A stretch of DNA of 64,000 bases from Bernardetiaceae bacterium (GTDB lineage: Bacteria; Bacteroidota; Bacteroidia; Cytophagales; Thermoflexibacteraceae), in NCBI GenBank assembly GCA_025057115.1, contig JANWWZ010000002.1, positions 62,001-126,000 on the forward strand, read 5' to 3'. A model generated the notes under the pieces. It was not told where the DNA came from. It worked only from the letters and a program-made list of their open reading frames with translations, and made no database searches. This document shows positions 29,052 through 39,100 of this stretch, in pieces. The stretch's first letter is position 1, and every line of letters begins with the position of its first letter. The translations under genes and the position numbers were made by a program.

Positions 29052-30413
29052 ATGGCAAAACGCAATCACAAACTGTATCTCATTGGCAGCATTGCAATAG
29101 TGGCCCTTGTCATCTTTGCTGCTATTGCGCGTAGGCAAGGTTGGATTGGAACCCCTAAAGCTACAGAAGTCATTCTAGCAAAAGTTCGCAGAAGTGATAT
29201 TGTTGAAAAAATAAGCGCTTCTGGGAAAGTACAACCAGAAACAGAGGTGAAACTCTCTCCTTTAGTGTCAGGAGAAGTCATTGAAGTGCTGGTGAAGGAG
29301 GGCGATTCAGTGACAACAGGTCAGGTACTGGTAAAAATCAAGCCTGACAATCTTCGTTCCATCTTGGAGCGAGCCGAAGCCAATCTCAATGCCCAACGCG
29401 CAAATTTAGCACAAGCCAAAGCCCGCGTAGAGCAAGCCAAAGCCCAACTGATCAGGCGCAAACAAGAACTAGATCGCACCAAAATTCTCCATGCCCAGAA
29501 AGCCGTCTCCGATGCCGACCTGGAAACAGCTACCGCCAACTACGAAATTGCTCAGGCAGAACTGCAATCCGCTGAGCAAAGCGTGGAAGCAGCGCGTTTT
29601 ACTGTGCTCAGTGCTGAAGCACAAGTAAAAGAAGCAAGTGAGAATCTCTCTTTTACAGTCATTACTGCCCCTATGAGCGGCATTGTCTCCAAATTAAACA
29701 TCGAAAAAGGAGAGCGCGTAGTGGGTACTTCCCAAATGGCAGGCACCGAACTGTTGCGCATTGCCGATATGAGCACAATGGAAGTACGCGTAGATGTGAA
29801 TGAAAATGATATCATTCGCGTAAAAAAAGGCGACTCAGCCATCGTGGAAGTAGATTCGTATGCTTACCAAGGAATAAAATTTATCGGTGTAGTAACTCAA
29901 ATTGCCAACAGCGCCAAAGAAACCCCTGGACAATCATCAGACGCCATTACAGAATTTGAAGTGCGCATTAGAATTCTGCGCCACTCTTATGAACAACTCA
30001 TCAAAGAGCGCGGTGGGGAGGAACCCTTCCGCCCTGGCATGACTGCTAACGTAGAAATTATTACCAACCGCAAAAATGGGGTGCTTGCTGTGCCTTTGGC
30101 TGCTGTAACCACTCGTACAGAAAAAAAGCCAACTGAGGCTACTCTCGTGGCAGACGACCCCAACACCCCTCAGATAGTCAGGGAAGAAAAAAAGGCTGCA
30201 TTTAAAGAGGCCATTCAGGAAGTAGTCTTTATCAATCAACATGGCAAAGCCAAAATGGTAAAGGTCAAAACTGGCATTAGCGACTTTGAAAATATCGAAA
30301 TTCTCTCCGGGCTCAAGGAAGGCGATGAAGTGGTAGCAGGTCCGTTTTTGGTTGTTTCTAAGACCCTTCAGGACGGGGACCCTATCAAGCCTATGAAAAG
30401 CCCAGAAAAATGA
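29052..30413 (+). CDS. Efflux periplasmic adaptor (MacA/HlyD-type membrane fusion protein)
   Basis: N-terminal TM, ISASGKVQPETEVKLSPLVSGEVIEVLVKEGDSVTTGQVLVKIKPD biotinyl-lipoyl half motif, long coiled coil, APMSGIVSKLNIEKGERV. Confidence 0.94.
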   Translation: MAKRNHKLYLIGSIAIVALVIFAAIARRQGWIGTPKATEVILAKVRRSDIVEKISASGKVQPETEVKLSPLVSGEVIEVLVKEGDSVTTGQVLVKIKPDNLRSILERAEANLNAQRANLAQAKARVEQAKAQLIRRKQELDRTKILHAQKAVSDADLETATANYEIAQAELQSAEQSVEAARFTVLSAEAQVKEASENLSFTVITAPMSGIVSKLNIEKGERVVGTSQMAGTELLRIADMSTMEVRVDVNENDIIRVKKGDSAIVEVDSYAYQGIKFIGVVTQIANSAKETPGQSSDAITEFEVRIRILRHSYEQLIKERGGEEPFRPGMTANVEIITNRKNGVLAVPLAAVTTRTEKKPTEATLVADDPNTPQIVREEKKAAFKEAIQEVVFINQHGKAKMVKVKTGISDFENIEILSGLKEGDEVVAGPFLVVSKTLQDGDPIKPMKSPEK

Positions 30414-30481
30414 CCTAAGTAGTTGCTAAAGTCGAGAGAGTTTTTAAGTTTGTATTTGTATCCCATCTAACCGATTTCAGT

Positions 30482-31021
30482 ATGTGGAATCCTAACTTGT
30501 TTTTGGAAGCCATCGCGTTAGCAGGGCAGGCTCATGCAAAACAGACCATTCCCGGCCTTGACCGACCTTATCTAGAACACGTGGTTGGAGTAACAATGGA
30601 AGCCCTACGGGCTGCTTTAACAGACCCTACTTTGGACTATAACCTAATCATTTGCTGCGGATTGCTTCACGATGTAGTAGAAGACTGTGATGTTTCTCTG
30701 CAAACTATTGAAGAAAAATTTGGCAAGGCAGTAGCTGAAGGCGTGGAAGCACTTACTAAAAACAAAGCCCTCTCTTCTGAGGAGAAAGTAAAGGACAACC
30801 TTCAGCGCATTCTTGCCTTAGGGCGTCCAGAAATTCGCATCATCAAAATGGCAGACCGCTGCGACAATCTGCGCAAACCGCCTCCGCACTGGTCAAATGA
30901 AAAAATCCGCTCTTATTATGAAGAGTCTCTGCTAATTTTGAACACCCTCGGCGGAGTAAATCAGACAATAGAAAATCGCCTGCGAGAATTGATAGACAAT
31001 TATCGGCAGTACTGGAACTAA
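30482..31021 (+). CDS. HD-domain protein, RelA/SpoT-hydrolase/MESH1-like
   Basis: LLHDVVEDCDVSLQTIEEKFGKAVAEGVEALTKNK and IRIIKMADRCDNLRKP resemble the (p)ppGpp hydrolase HDxxED and ADRxxN motifs. Confidence 0.75.
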   Translation: MWNPNLFLEAIALAGQAHAKQTIPGLDRPYLEHVVGVTMEALRAALTDPTLDYNLIICCGLLHDVVEDCDVSLQTIEEKFGKAVAEGVEALTKNKALSSEEKVKDNLQRILALGRPEIRIIKMADRCDNLRKPPPHWSNEKIRSYYEESLLILNTLGGVNQTIENRLRELIDNYRQYWN

Positions 31022-31086
31022 AGAATGAGCAAACAGGTTGGGCACTTGCATGAGCGGTGCGCTGGTGCTTTATCTATCTATCTCCT

Positions 31087-32364
31087 TCACTGTCCTGAAC
31101 CATTTGCTAACTCTGGTTGATTCTTAAAGTCCGCAAACACAAACCAAGCTGTAACTGCTAGCGAAATGCCAAGATAAACCAGTACAAGGTTTTTCCCTAG
31201 AGGAAAAATGGCATTTAGTTTAAACCAATCGCCGGTGAAAATTATAATTCCCGCTCCGAAGGCAACTCGCAGCATTTCCCAGCCTAGAGCGTAGGGGTTA
31301 GTGTCCATTAACTCGGTGTAGGCATAAATGCTCAAGAATAGGAAGGCTCCGTAGAAAAGCAAGGCAGGCATGCCAATGACAGCAAGGTTGCCGAACATGT
31401 GAAACACCATTAGCACTACGGCAGAAAATTGTATCCACGCCCATACTTTCAAAGCAGTAGAAGCTAAGGGCTCGTATTTGCGGTAGGTGTAAATATCTTC
31501 AATCTTACGCACTGGATAGCGAGCTGCCACATCAGCGGGGCGCCAGCCAGTAGGCATAAACCAAATGCGCACTTTGTCAAGCCAGTTTTTGGTGCGCCAA
31601 GCATCTTGAATAAGTAGCCAAAGGTGTTGAAAATTGATTTTGATAGGATTCCATGTACAGGCAGGGCGCGTAATGCCGTACACTGGTGGTACATGAGGCA
31701 ACTCTTCTTGAAACGTGCCAAATAACTTGTCCCAAATGATAAAAATTTGCGAGTGATTTTTATCTAAATACTCTGGATTAATGGCATGGTGAACGCGATG
31801 ATGCGAAGGAGTAACGATGATTTTTTCTAGCCATCCTAGTTTGCCAATATGCTGGGTGTGATACCAAAACTGAGCAAACAAGTGAATAGGAGCTACCATA
31901 GAAATTACTTGCGCTGGAACGCCCAAAATAGCCGCTGGCAACAAAAAGAAGGTAAACAAATTGACAAAAGAGGAAATACTTTGCCGCAGGGCGCAAGCAA
32001 GGTTAAAGTCTTCACTGCTGTGGTGAATAGCATGCTTATTCCAGAAAAAATTGACTTGGTGCGCAATGCGATGCGTCCAGTAACCACTAAAATCCAGGGC
32101 GATAAAAGCAATTACAACGGTCAGTACTGTAGATTCGATGTGAAAGATGGCAAAATGCTCTACCAACCATTCATAACTGATAATGGATACGCTCAGCCCC
32201 AAGACATCCTTTACCACATTAGTAATTCCTGAACTGAGGCTAGAGATCATATCCATAGTGCGGTAGGTATCTTTGCCCTTGCGCCAGCCATACCATTTTT
32301 CAAATAACACTGCCACCAGAAAAATAGGCATGACAACCAGTAAAATTTTTCCGTAGAGTTCCAT
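31087..32364 (-). CDS. Sterol desaturase/fatty acid hydroxylase superfamily membrane protein (alkylglycerol monooxygenase-like)
   Basis: Histidine boxes HRIAHQVNFFWNKHAIHHSSEDFN and HHRVHHAINPEYLDKNH; multiple TM segments. Confidence 0.88.
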   Translation of the reverse strand: MELYGKILLVVMPIFLVAVLFEKWYGWRKGKDTYRTMDMISSLSSGITNVVKDVLGLSVSIISYEWLVEHFAIFHIESTVLTVVIAFIALDFSGYWTHRIAHQVNFFWNKHAIHHSSEDFNLACALRQSISSFVNLFTFFLLPAAILGVPAQVISMVAPIHLFAQFWYHTQHIGKLGWLEKIIVTPSHHRVHHAINPEYLDKNHSQIFIIWDKLFGTFQEELPHVPPVYGITRPACTWNPIKINFQHLWLLIQDAWRTKNWLDKVRIWFMPTGWRPADVAARYPVRKIEDIYTYRKYEPLASTALKVWAWIQFSAVVLMVFHMFGNLAVIGMPALLFYGAFLFLSIYAYTELMDTNPYALGWEMLRVAFGAGIIIFTGDWFKLNAIFPLGKNLVLVYLGISLAVTAWFVFADFKNQPELANGSGQ

Positions 32365-32455
32365 AGCATTGCGATATATTGATGTGTTGTGCCACTTTTT
32401 TTTTTAAAAATTTTTGCGCCAGGCAATAGTTAGAGTTTAGGAGAAAGAAAAACAC

Positions 32456-33613
32456 TTAGACGTATTTGCGCACATCTTCGGCAGTAATTTGCTGCCCGCC
32501 CATAATTACTAACCTTTCTACTACGTTGCGCAACTCGCGTATGTTGCCCGTCCACTCATAGGTTTGCAGTTGGGCAATCGCCTCTGGAGTAATGCTTTTT
32601 TTAGCTGCTCCGTAGTCTTCGGCAATTTCCTGCAAAAAATAATCAACTAAAAGCGGAATGTCTTCTTTGCGTTCTTTTAGCGGCGGTACGTGGATAACAA
32701 TCACACTGAGGCGATGATAGAGATCCTCGCGGAAGCGCCCTTGTTTGATTTCTTCTTTTAAATCCTTGTTTGTAGCAGCTACTACGCGCACATTGATTTT
32801 AATTTCCTTGTCTCCCCCTACGCGGGTAATCTTATGCTCTTGCAAGGCGCGCAGTACCTTTGCCTGAGCAGAAAGGCTCATGTCGCCAATTTCATCTAAA
32901 AAAAGCGTTCCGCCGTTGGCAAGCTCAAACTTTCCGATGCGCTGTTTAATGGCTGAAGTAAAAGAACCCTTTTCATGCCCAAATAGCTCACTTTCGATGA
33001 GCTCGGAAGGGATGGCAGCGCAATTGACCTCAATAAGGGGACCGCTAGCGCGGTTGCTCAATTCATGAATAGCTCTGGCTACCAACTCTTTACCTGATCC
33101 ATTAGGTCCAGTAATGAGCACGCGCGCTTCTGTAGGGGCTACCTTGTTGATCATCTCCCTGACTTTTTGCAAGGCTTCTGACTCCCCAATCATGCGCGAG
33201 CTAGTTTTGCTGATAATTTTTTTGCGCAAAGTGCGGGTTTCTTCTACTAAAGAAGATTTATCTAGCGCATTGCGAATCGTTACCAGCAAACGATTTAGGT
33301 CGGGAGGTTTGGAAATAAAATCATAGGCTCCTTTTTTAGTGGCTTCTACAGCAGTTTCGATGGTCCCATGAGCTGAAATCATGATAAACTGGGTATTTTT
33401 GCCTAACTCCATCGCCTTTTCCAACACTTCTATGCCATCCATTTTGGGCATTTTAATATCGCAAAGGCATACGTCGTAGTCTTCGGCTTTGAGTTTTTCT
33501 AGCCCTTCTTCTCCGTCTTTGGCTTCGTCAACTTCGTACTTTTCATATTCCAAAATTTCCCGCAGCGAGTAGCGAACACTTTTTTCATCATCTACTATTA
33601 AAACCTTAGGCAT
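32456..33613 (-). CDS. NtrX-like sigma54-type response regulator (receiver + AAA+), no C-terminal HTH
   Basis: MPKVLIVDDEKSVRYSLREILE receiver; LITGPNGSGKELVARAIH; ELFGHEKGSFTSA; GGTLFLDEIGDMSLSAQAKVLRALQE; ends ELRNVVERLVIMGGQQITAEDVRKYV*. Confidence 0.92.
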   Translation of the reverse strand: MPKVLIVDDEKSVRYSLREILEYEKYEVDEAKDGEEGLEKLKAEDYDVCLCDIKMPKMDGIEVLEKAMELGKNTQFIMISAHGTIETAVEATKKGAYDFISKPPDLNRLLVTIRNALDKSSLVEETRTLRKKIISKTSSRMIGESEALQKVREMINKVAPTEARVLITGPNGSGKELVARAIHELSNRASGPLIEVNCAAIPSELIESELFGHEKGSFTSAIKQRIGKFELANGGTLFLDEIGDMSLSAQAKVLRALQEHKITRVGGDKEIKINVRVVAATNKDLKEEIKQGRFREDLYHRLSVIVIHVPPLKERKEDIPLLVDYFLQEIAEDYGAAKKSITPEAIAQLQTYEWTGNIRELRNVVERLVIMGGQQITAEDVRKYV

Positions 33614-33688
33614 GGTAGCGCATTTAGCATTGGATAGCAGAAATTTGCAGCGATTTGGCGAATTTTGCAAGCCAAGTACCCAGCTTTA
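33613..33688. repeat. 76 bp direct repeat, copy 1 (5' region of the NtrX-like gene)
   Basis: tggtagcgcatttagcattggatagcagaaatttgcagcgatttggcgaattttgcaagccaagtacccagcttta; 4 mismatches against 33925-34000 by eye. Confidence 0.95.
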
Positions 33689-33722
33689 GTGGTTGCTTCG
33701 TTTTATAAAGTCATTTTTTAAC

Positions 33723-33748
33723 CCTTGTTCGTGTCTTCACGAACAAGG
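33723..33748. repeat. Perfect inverted repeat/hairpin
   Basis: ccttgttcgtg-tctt-cacgaacaagg: 11 bp perfect stem, 4 nt loop. Confidence 0.9.
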
Positions 33749-33830
33749 TGGTTTGCTCAAAAATAAGCCAACAGCCTGGCGGCGAGTATTTTCCTTAACG
33801 TAAAACTGCGACCTTTTGGCTCATCTCACA

Positions 33831-33922
33831 AGGGGTTGTTCGTGGGGACACCAACAACGGCGAGGGAGACACCAACAACGACAAGGCAGGGGTTGTTCGT
33901 GGGGACACCAACAACGGCGAGG
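33831..33922. repeat. Short repeats built on GGGGTTGTTCGTGGGGACACCAACAACGGCGAGG (two identical 35 bp copies plus one partial)
   Basis: aggggttgttcgtggggacaccaacaacggcgagg at 33831-33865 and 33888-33922, with a partial gagacaccaacaacgacaagg between; each contains a GTTGTT...AACAAC inverted repeat. Confidence 0.92.
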
Positions 33923-33924
33923 TG

Positions 33925-34000
33925 TGGTAGCGCATTTAGCATTAGATAACGGAAATCTGCAGCGATTTGGCGAATTTTGCAAGCCAAGTACCCAGCTTTA
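33925..34000. repeat. 76 bp direct repeat, copy 2 (5' region of the DUF2480-type gene)
   Basis: tggtagcgcatttagcattagataacggaaatctgcagcgatttggcgaattttgcaagccaagtacccagcttta, ending at the A of ATG 34000. Confidence 0.95.
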
Positions 34001-34530
34001 TGGACCCTTCTACTTCCCAAGACAAAGAACTGATCATCAATCGCGTAGCTAATAGCGGACTCATCACTTTAGACCTAGAAACGCTCTACCATCCAGGAGA
34101 AAGAGTGCTTTACGACATAAAGCAACATCTTTATCAAGAACTTGTACTCCGCGAAAAGGAATTCCGAGACTTTCTCAAAACCCATGATTGGCAACAATAC
34201 AGCGGTAAAAATGTAGCCATTACCTGCACAGCGGATGCCATTGTACCCTCTTGGGCTTACATGTTGCTAGCAGCATACCTAGCTCCTTATGCCAATATGG
34301 TGGTGTTTGGTACGTTAGAAGACCTTGAAGATGCCCTCTTTCGCGATGCATTAGCTAAAATTAGTCTTGAAGATTACCGCAACGCTAAGGTAGTCATTAA
34401 AGGTTGCAGCAAGTATCCCGTACCTGTATCAGCTTACGTGGAAATTACCCGACGGCTGCAGCCAGTGGTAGCCTCTCTTATGTACGGCGAACCTTGTAGC
34501 AATGTACCAATTTACAAACGAAAAAAGTAA
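34000..34530 (+). CDS. DUF2480 family protein
   Basis: MDPSTSQDKELIINRVANSGLITLDLETLYHPGERVLYDIKQHLYQELVLREKEFRDFLKTHDWQQYSGKNVAITCTADAIVPSWAYMLLA; recalled DUF2480 pattern. Confidence 0.82.
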   Translation: MDPSTSQDKELIINRVANSGLITLDLETLYHPGERVLYDIKQHLYQELVLREKEFRDFLKTHDWQQYSGKNVAITCTADAIVPSWAYMLLAAYLAPYANMVVFGTLEDLEDALFRDALAKISLEDYRNAKVVIKGCSKYPVPVSAYVEITRRLQPVVASLMYGEPCSNVPIYKRKK

Positions 34531-34704
34531 ATTTATTTGACCAAGTTGTAAAATAGCAATGGCATTGACAAAAACTGCAACAGAGTGACGACTCTTTTTC
34601 AAATACAACAAGATCCTTGTGTGAGCTTACAATGGCAATCCAGAACAAATTAGTTCAACACCTCGGTCAAAACTTACGCAAGCAAAAAATTGCTATTTAG
34701 CAAC

Positions 34705-34733
34705 AAAAAAAGCCTGCCGCTTTTTGAGCAGGC
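34705..34733 (-). terminator. Rho-independent terminator for the minus-strand TPR gene
   Basis: On the minus strand GCCTGC-TCAAAAAGCG-GCAGGC followed by TTTTTTT, just 3' of the gene ending at 34755. Confidence 0.75.
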
Positions 34734-34754
34734 GAGTCTATTTGTTCCAAGAAC

Positions 34755-36116
34755 CTACCTTAGCACAAACATCTTAGAATATTCTAAAATGAGGTAGTTG
34801 AGAGTAGCTTTGATGGCATCATTGAGGTCAGGTCCTTGGGGTTTAATACAATTTTCGTACTGCTGAGGAGCTACCAAACCTGCAGAGCTACTTGCAAAAC
34901 GCGCTAAGTTCCCTGCTGATTCAAATTGAATGTTGTTATTCTCCAGTGTCGTAATGCCGCGCAGCTTGTCTGTTTTGGAGGTAACCCACATATAACCCTT
35001 GTTTTCAACCGCAGGAACTTCTATAACGCGCCTACCTGTAGTATCTTCATCTACTACTACTTCTCCGTTTAGCACCAAGTTAGAAGCATTGTTAACAACA
35101 GCAAACATTTGCATGCGATATTTATTAGTGGCATAGCGGCTCTTCATCACTTTATAAAAGTAGTAAGTATCGCCCCGCTGGACTCCTCCCGTAAACCAAT
35201 AGCGACTATTGTTGATAAGTTGAAAATACCGCTGCTTGCCTTCGGGATTGATCCAGTTTTCTGTTTCCACTAGCCGTTTCATGGCTTCGATTTCTTCCAG
35301 ATAGGGATGTTCACCAAAGACGTCAAAAAGAATTTTTTCGCGCAATAAGCTAAGGAGAACAGTTTTTTTACCCTTTGGCAAGTCGGTGCGAGCGATGAGT
35401 TGTTGATAATAGCTGCGTCCTTCTTCAATGCTGGAAAACTTGTGTTCTTTGATGTAGTTGCGTATTTGGGTAGTTTTCTGGTCATCGGCAGAAGGAGTAA
35501 CCCCACCTGGCGAACCTGATAAAGTAACTTTTCCTAACTCAATTAGCCCTGCCAGTTCTTCTTTCTCCACTTTTTCAAAGAGAAGTTTGGTGGTGTCTAA
35601 GTAATTGCTGTTGTTAGGATACATCTCACTGAGGGTTTGGTAATCTATTAATGCATTGGCATAGTTGCCTGCCTGCAAGTTGAGTCGTCCCCGATAGTTG
35701 AGTAATTTTTCTTTTTCTTCTTGCTTTTTTGACTTCATTTGTTTGTCTAGCAGAATAGCGGCGTCGAGGTCTTGCAGGGCAGCATTTAAATTGCCCATAG
35801 CGCGGTAGGCTTCTGCTCTACCGATGTATAAATCGGCATCATTAGGGGCAATTTCGATAGCTTTGGTATAATCGTTAATAGCACTTTGGTAGTCTTTAAT
35901 GGCGTAAAAAGACTCTGCCCGAAGGCGATAAGCAGCCACATGGTCGGGATAGCGGACAATTACCTTGCCTAACAAGGTAATAGCAAGAGGATAGTCCTTC
36001 TTTTGAAAGGCTTCTTGAGCTTTTGTAAAGTCTTTGTCAGTGCGTTTTTGAGCTTGCAAAGGAGTGACCCAAGTAAAAAAAGCTAATACTGCTAAAAAGG
36101 CGCCCGTTGTTTTCAT
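34755..36116 (-). CDS. Secreted TPR-repeat protein
   Basis: Signal peptide MKTTGAFLAVLAFFTWVTPLQAQ; TPR motifs (AINDYTKAIEIAPNDADLYIGRAEAYRAMGNLNAALQDLDAAI). Confidence 0.85.
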   Translation of the reverse strand: MKTTGAFLAVLAFFTWVTPLQAQKRTDKDFTKAQEAFQKKDYPLAITLLGKVIVRYPDHVAAYRLRAESFYAIKDYQSAINDYTKAIEIAPNDADLYIGRAEAYRAMGNLNAALQDLDAAILLDKQMKSKKQEEKEKLLNYRGRLNLQAGNYANALIDYQTLSEMYPNNSNYLDTTKLLFEKVEKEELAGLIELGKVTLSGSPGGVTPSADDQKTTQIRNYIKEHKFSSIEEGRSYYQQLIARTDLPKGKKTVLLSLLREKILFDVFGEHPYLEEIEAMKRLVETENWINPEGKQRYFQLINNSRYWFTGGVQRGDTYYFYKVMKSRYATNKYRMQMFAVVNNASNLVLNGEVVVDEDTTGRRVIEVPAVENKGYMWVTSKTDKLRGITTLENNNIQFESAGNLARFASSSAGLVAPQQYENCIKPQGPDLNDAIKATLNYLILEYSKMFVLR

Positions 36117-36198
36117 AAGTGCAAAGTTGGTGGAGAATGTCCGCACAAATTACATATCTTAAAGCATAGTTTTTGCAAAAGATAGAGTAATTTCAGCA

Positions 36199-39100
36199 AT
36201 GGCAAAAGTGGAACTTTGGAGCCATGTAAAAAAATTTTATCACACAAGCCTTGCCGACACGTGGAAATGGTGGGCAGCACTTGTGTTTTTGTCATTAGCT
36301 TTTCTACTTGCCAAAAGATATCTGTCCCTTCCCTTGCCAAGGGTAAATTTATTATTGCAGTGGGTGCATCGTCGGCTAAACGATGAACTGGAAATAGCGC
36401 GCTTACAAGTAGCTGAATTGCAAAGCAAATTTGAACAAGCCCAGCGCCAAGGACGCACCTTAGGTTTTCAAGAGCTCAACTTTAATAGCAAGTATCCAGC
36501 ATTTGTATTCCGAAATAACCAATTATTGCTGTGGACGCAACATCGCTTTTGGCTCAACCGAGAGTATCTCAACGGAAAGTTTGATGTGCAAGCCATGAGC
36601 CACTCGGGAGGTACTTTCATCATTTACAAGCAATCCATAAGGCAGGGGCATGGCGAGCGAGTGCACTTTGCCGTGCTTATTCCTTTAGAGGTGCGCTACA
36701 AAACCAAATGGCAATGGCTCAAGCCTGGTGTAAACCCCGATATATTTCCGGATGAAAAAATAGTCATTTCCCGCAATCCCGAGGAAGGATTTCCTATCAA
36801 AAGCAGGGATGGGCGCTATTTATTCTCGCTCCTCTTGCCTGGCAACTACCATTTTAGCGGCGGCTTTTCTGAGGAAAATACTATTTTGTTGCTCTTGCTT
36901 GCCAGTCTGGTAATAGCTTCGTGGCAGACTTATGAGCGAATGCAACACTACTTGGCTACTAGACGCTATACAGACGGCTTGATTTTGCTGGCTACTTTTC
37001 TCATCGGCGTGCGGCTTGCCATCCTGATATTAGACGAGCCAGCGGCATTTAACCGCTGGACGCTTTTTAGTGCAGTGAGCTTTGCTTCTTCAGTCATCTC
37101 CCGTTCACTGGGCGATCTTTTTATTAACATTTTTTTTGTTTTTTTGATTTGCAGCTATTGTTATTTGCACTATCCGCGCTTGATAGACAAGCAACATTTG
37201 CAATGGTTGAAACAACATCGGCAAGCCGTTGGCATAGGGCTAGTAATAACGGCTTATTTGTTTTTTTTCTTTCACTTTTCGCTACTTCGCAACCTGTATC
37301 TCAACTCACAAATTAGCCTCGATATTGCTCAGCAACTCAGCTTTGACGTGCTGCGTTTTACCAGCCTGTCAATCTTTTTACTCAGTAGCTTCATATTTTT
37401 CTTCGTAAGCCACATTGCGCTGCGGCTGGCAACTGCGGTGTTTACAGAACACTACCAATTGCTAAGCACCATCGCAGGGGTGGGAATAAGTGCTATTGTA
37501 GTGCTAGAAATATTTTCCATTCAAATACCCTGGCACATTGCTTTGCTTTGCAGCGTATACCTTGCCGTTGCCAGTAAAAAAGATTGGCTTAAAAAGGCGC
37601 GAAGCTTCAACTATCTCTCTTACTTGTATCTTAACTTAGGAGTTGCTGTTACAGCTATCATGGGGGCGCTGGCAACTTATCAATTTGAGCAGCAGGCGAT
37701 CATGGAAAAAAAGCGCAAAATTGCTTTTCAACTCGCCGATGGCAATGACAAACTGGGTGAGTTTCTCCTCTACCAAATGCTGCAAAAAATCCGCACAGAC
37801 CAAACCATTATCAACCGCATGCTAACGCCCTATTCAGGAAAAGATATCATCATCCAAAAGATAAAAAAACAACACTTAGACAAATATTTCGACAACTACG
37901 AGGTAAACGTTTTGCTTTTTGATGGCAACGGCGAGCCCTACAACTATCACACACCATATGACTCGCTAATGAATAATTTCCAGCCTGAAAAGTACAAAAC
38001 TGAGTACCCCCACATTCTCTACATCAACCGCTTAAATGGAGAAATACCCGCCTACGTTTGCTTTACGGATTTGCTTCGCAACAGCACGCGAATAGGACGA
38101 ATCATTATTGAATTGCGTAGAAAATATACCGCTCCCTTTGGTGCCTATCCCAATTTTCAACTTACAGCAGAGCTAGTGCCTGAAGCCATCGAACAAGGCA
38201 TTAGTTATGCCCTTATTGTCAATGGAGCATTAACTCACAGTAGCAGCAACTTTAATTATACTCCTGCTTTGCTTACTGCCTTGGGCGCTTTCTCTACTCA
38301 GCAAAGTAAACAAGCAATTGTAAAAACAATCAACAATTTTCAACACTTATTGATTTCACCACGCGAAGGGGTACAAGTTGTCGTATCCTCGCCAGTGTAT
38401 CCCCTCCAAAATATCATTTCTAATTTTTCATTTTTGTTCTTGGCTTTGCTTGTGGGCAAGTTGCTTTTGCTAGGGTTTTATGGCCTGCGGCTAGGGGCTA
38501 GACAACTGTTGCACATGCCCATAAGTCTGTCGGCAAAAATTCAGATTTACCTCAACATCGCTTTTTTCTTGCCGTTGGTTGTAGTAAGCATTATTACCAC
38601 TGGTCTGCTCAATAACCAAAGCCGTCGCGAAATTCAAGAAGCCTACATTGAAAAGGCAGTAGCCATTAGTAACAACGCAGGCATTGCCACGTATATGGAA
38701 GCCTATGAAAAAGGACAGGTGAGCAAAGATCGTCTAGAAGAAAATATCGTCAGGATAGCGCAATTGGCAAATGCCTACATCAACCTATATAGTGCCAGTG
38801 GAAGGTTATTGGCTTCTAATGAATTCTTTAGCTACCAAAGCGGACTTGCTACCGACCTGATCAATCCGCAGGCGTTGGCAGAGCTAAGCCTTAATCCGCA
38901 GGGGCGCACCATTTTGAGCGAAACTATTGGCAATTTGCAGTACAGTTCGGTGTACGTAGCAGTTCGCTCTGCTGTTTCGGGAAAGATCGCAGGCATTATT
39001 GGCATTCCTTTTTTTGAGTCTCAGCGCAGCAGTGAAAAACGCATCATCAGCCTGCTGACTAGCATCATGAACGTATTTACCTTTGTCTTCATTGGCATGG

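Noticed and set aside
33831-33922. CRISPR-like appearance of repeated 35 bp units
   Set aside because: Only two full copies plus a partial, with a similar sequence in the 'spacer', and no cas genes in the window.
33816-34052. 78 aa ORF MAHLTRGCSWGHQQRRGRHQQRQGRG...
   Set aside because: Uses a TTG start and simply translates the short DNA repeats of the insertion; overlaps the real DUF2480-type start.
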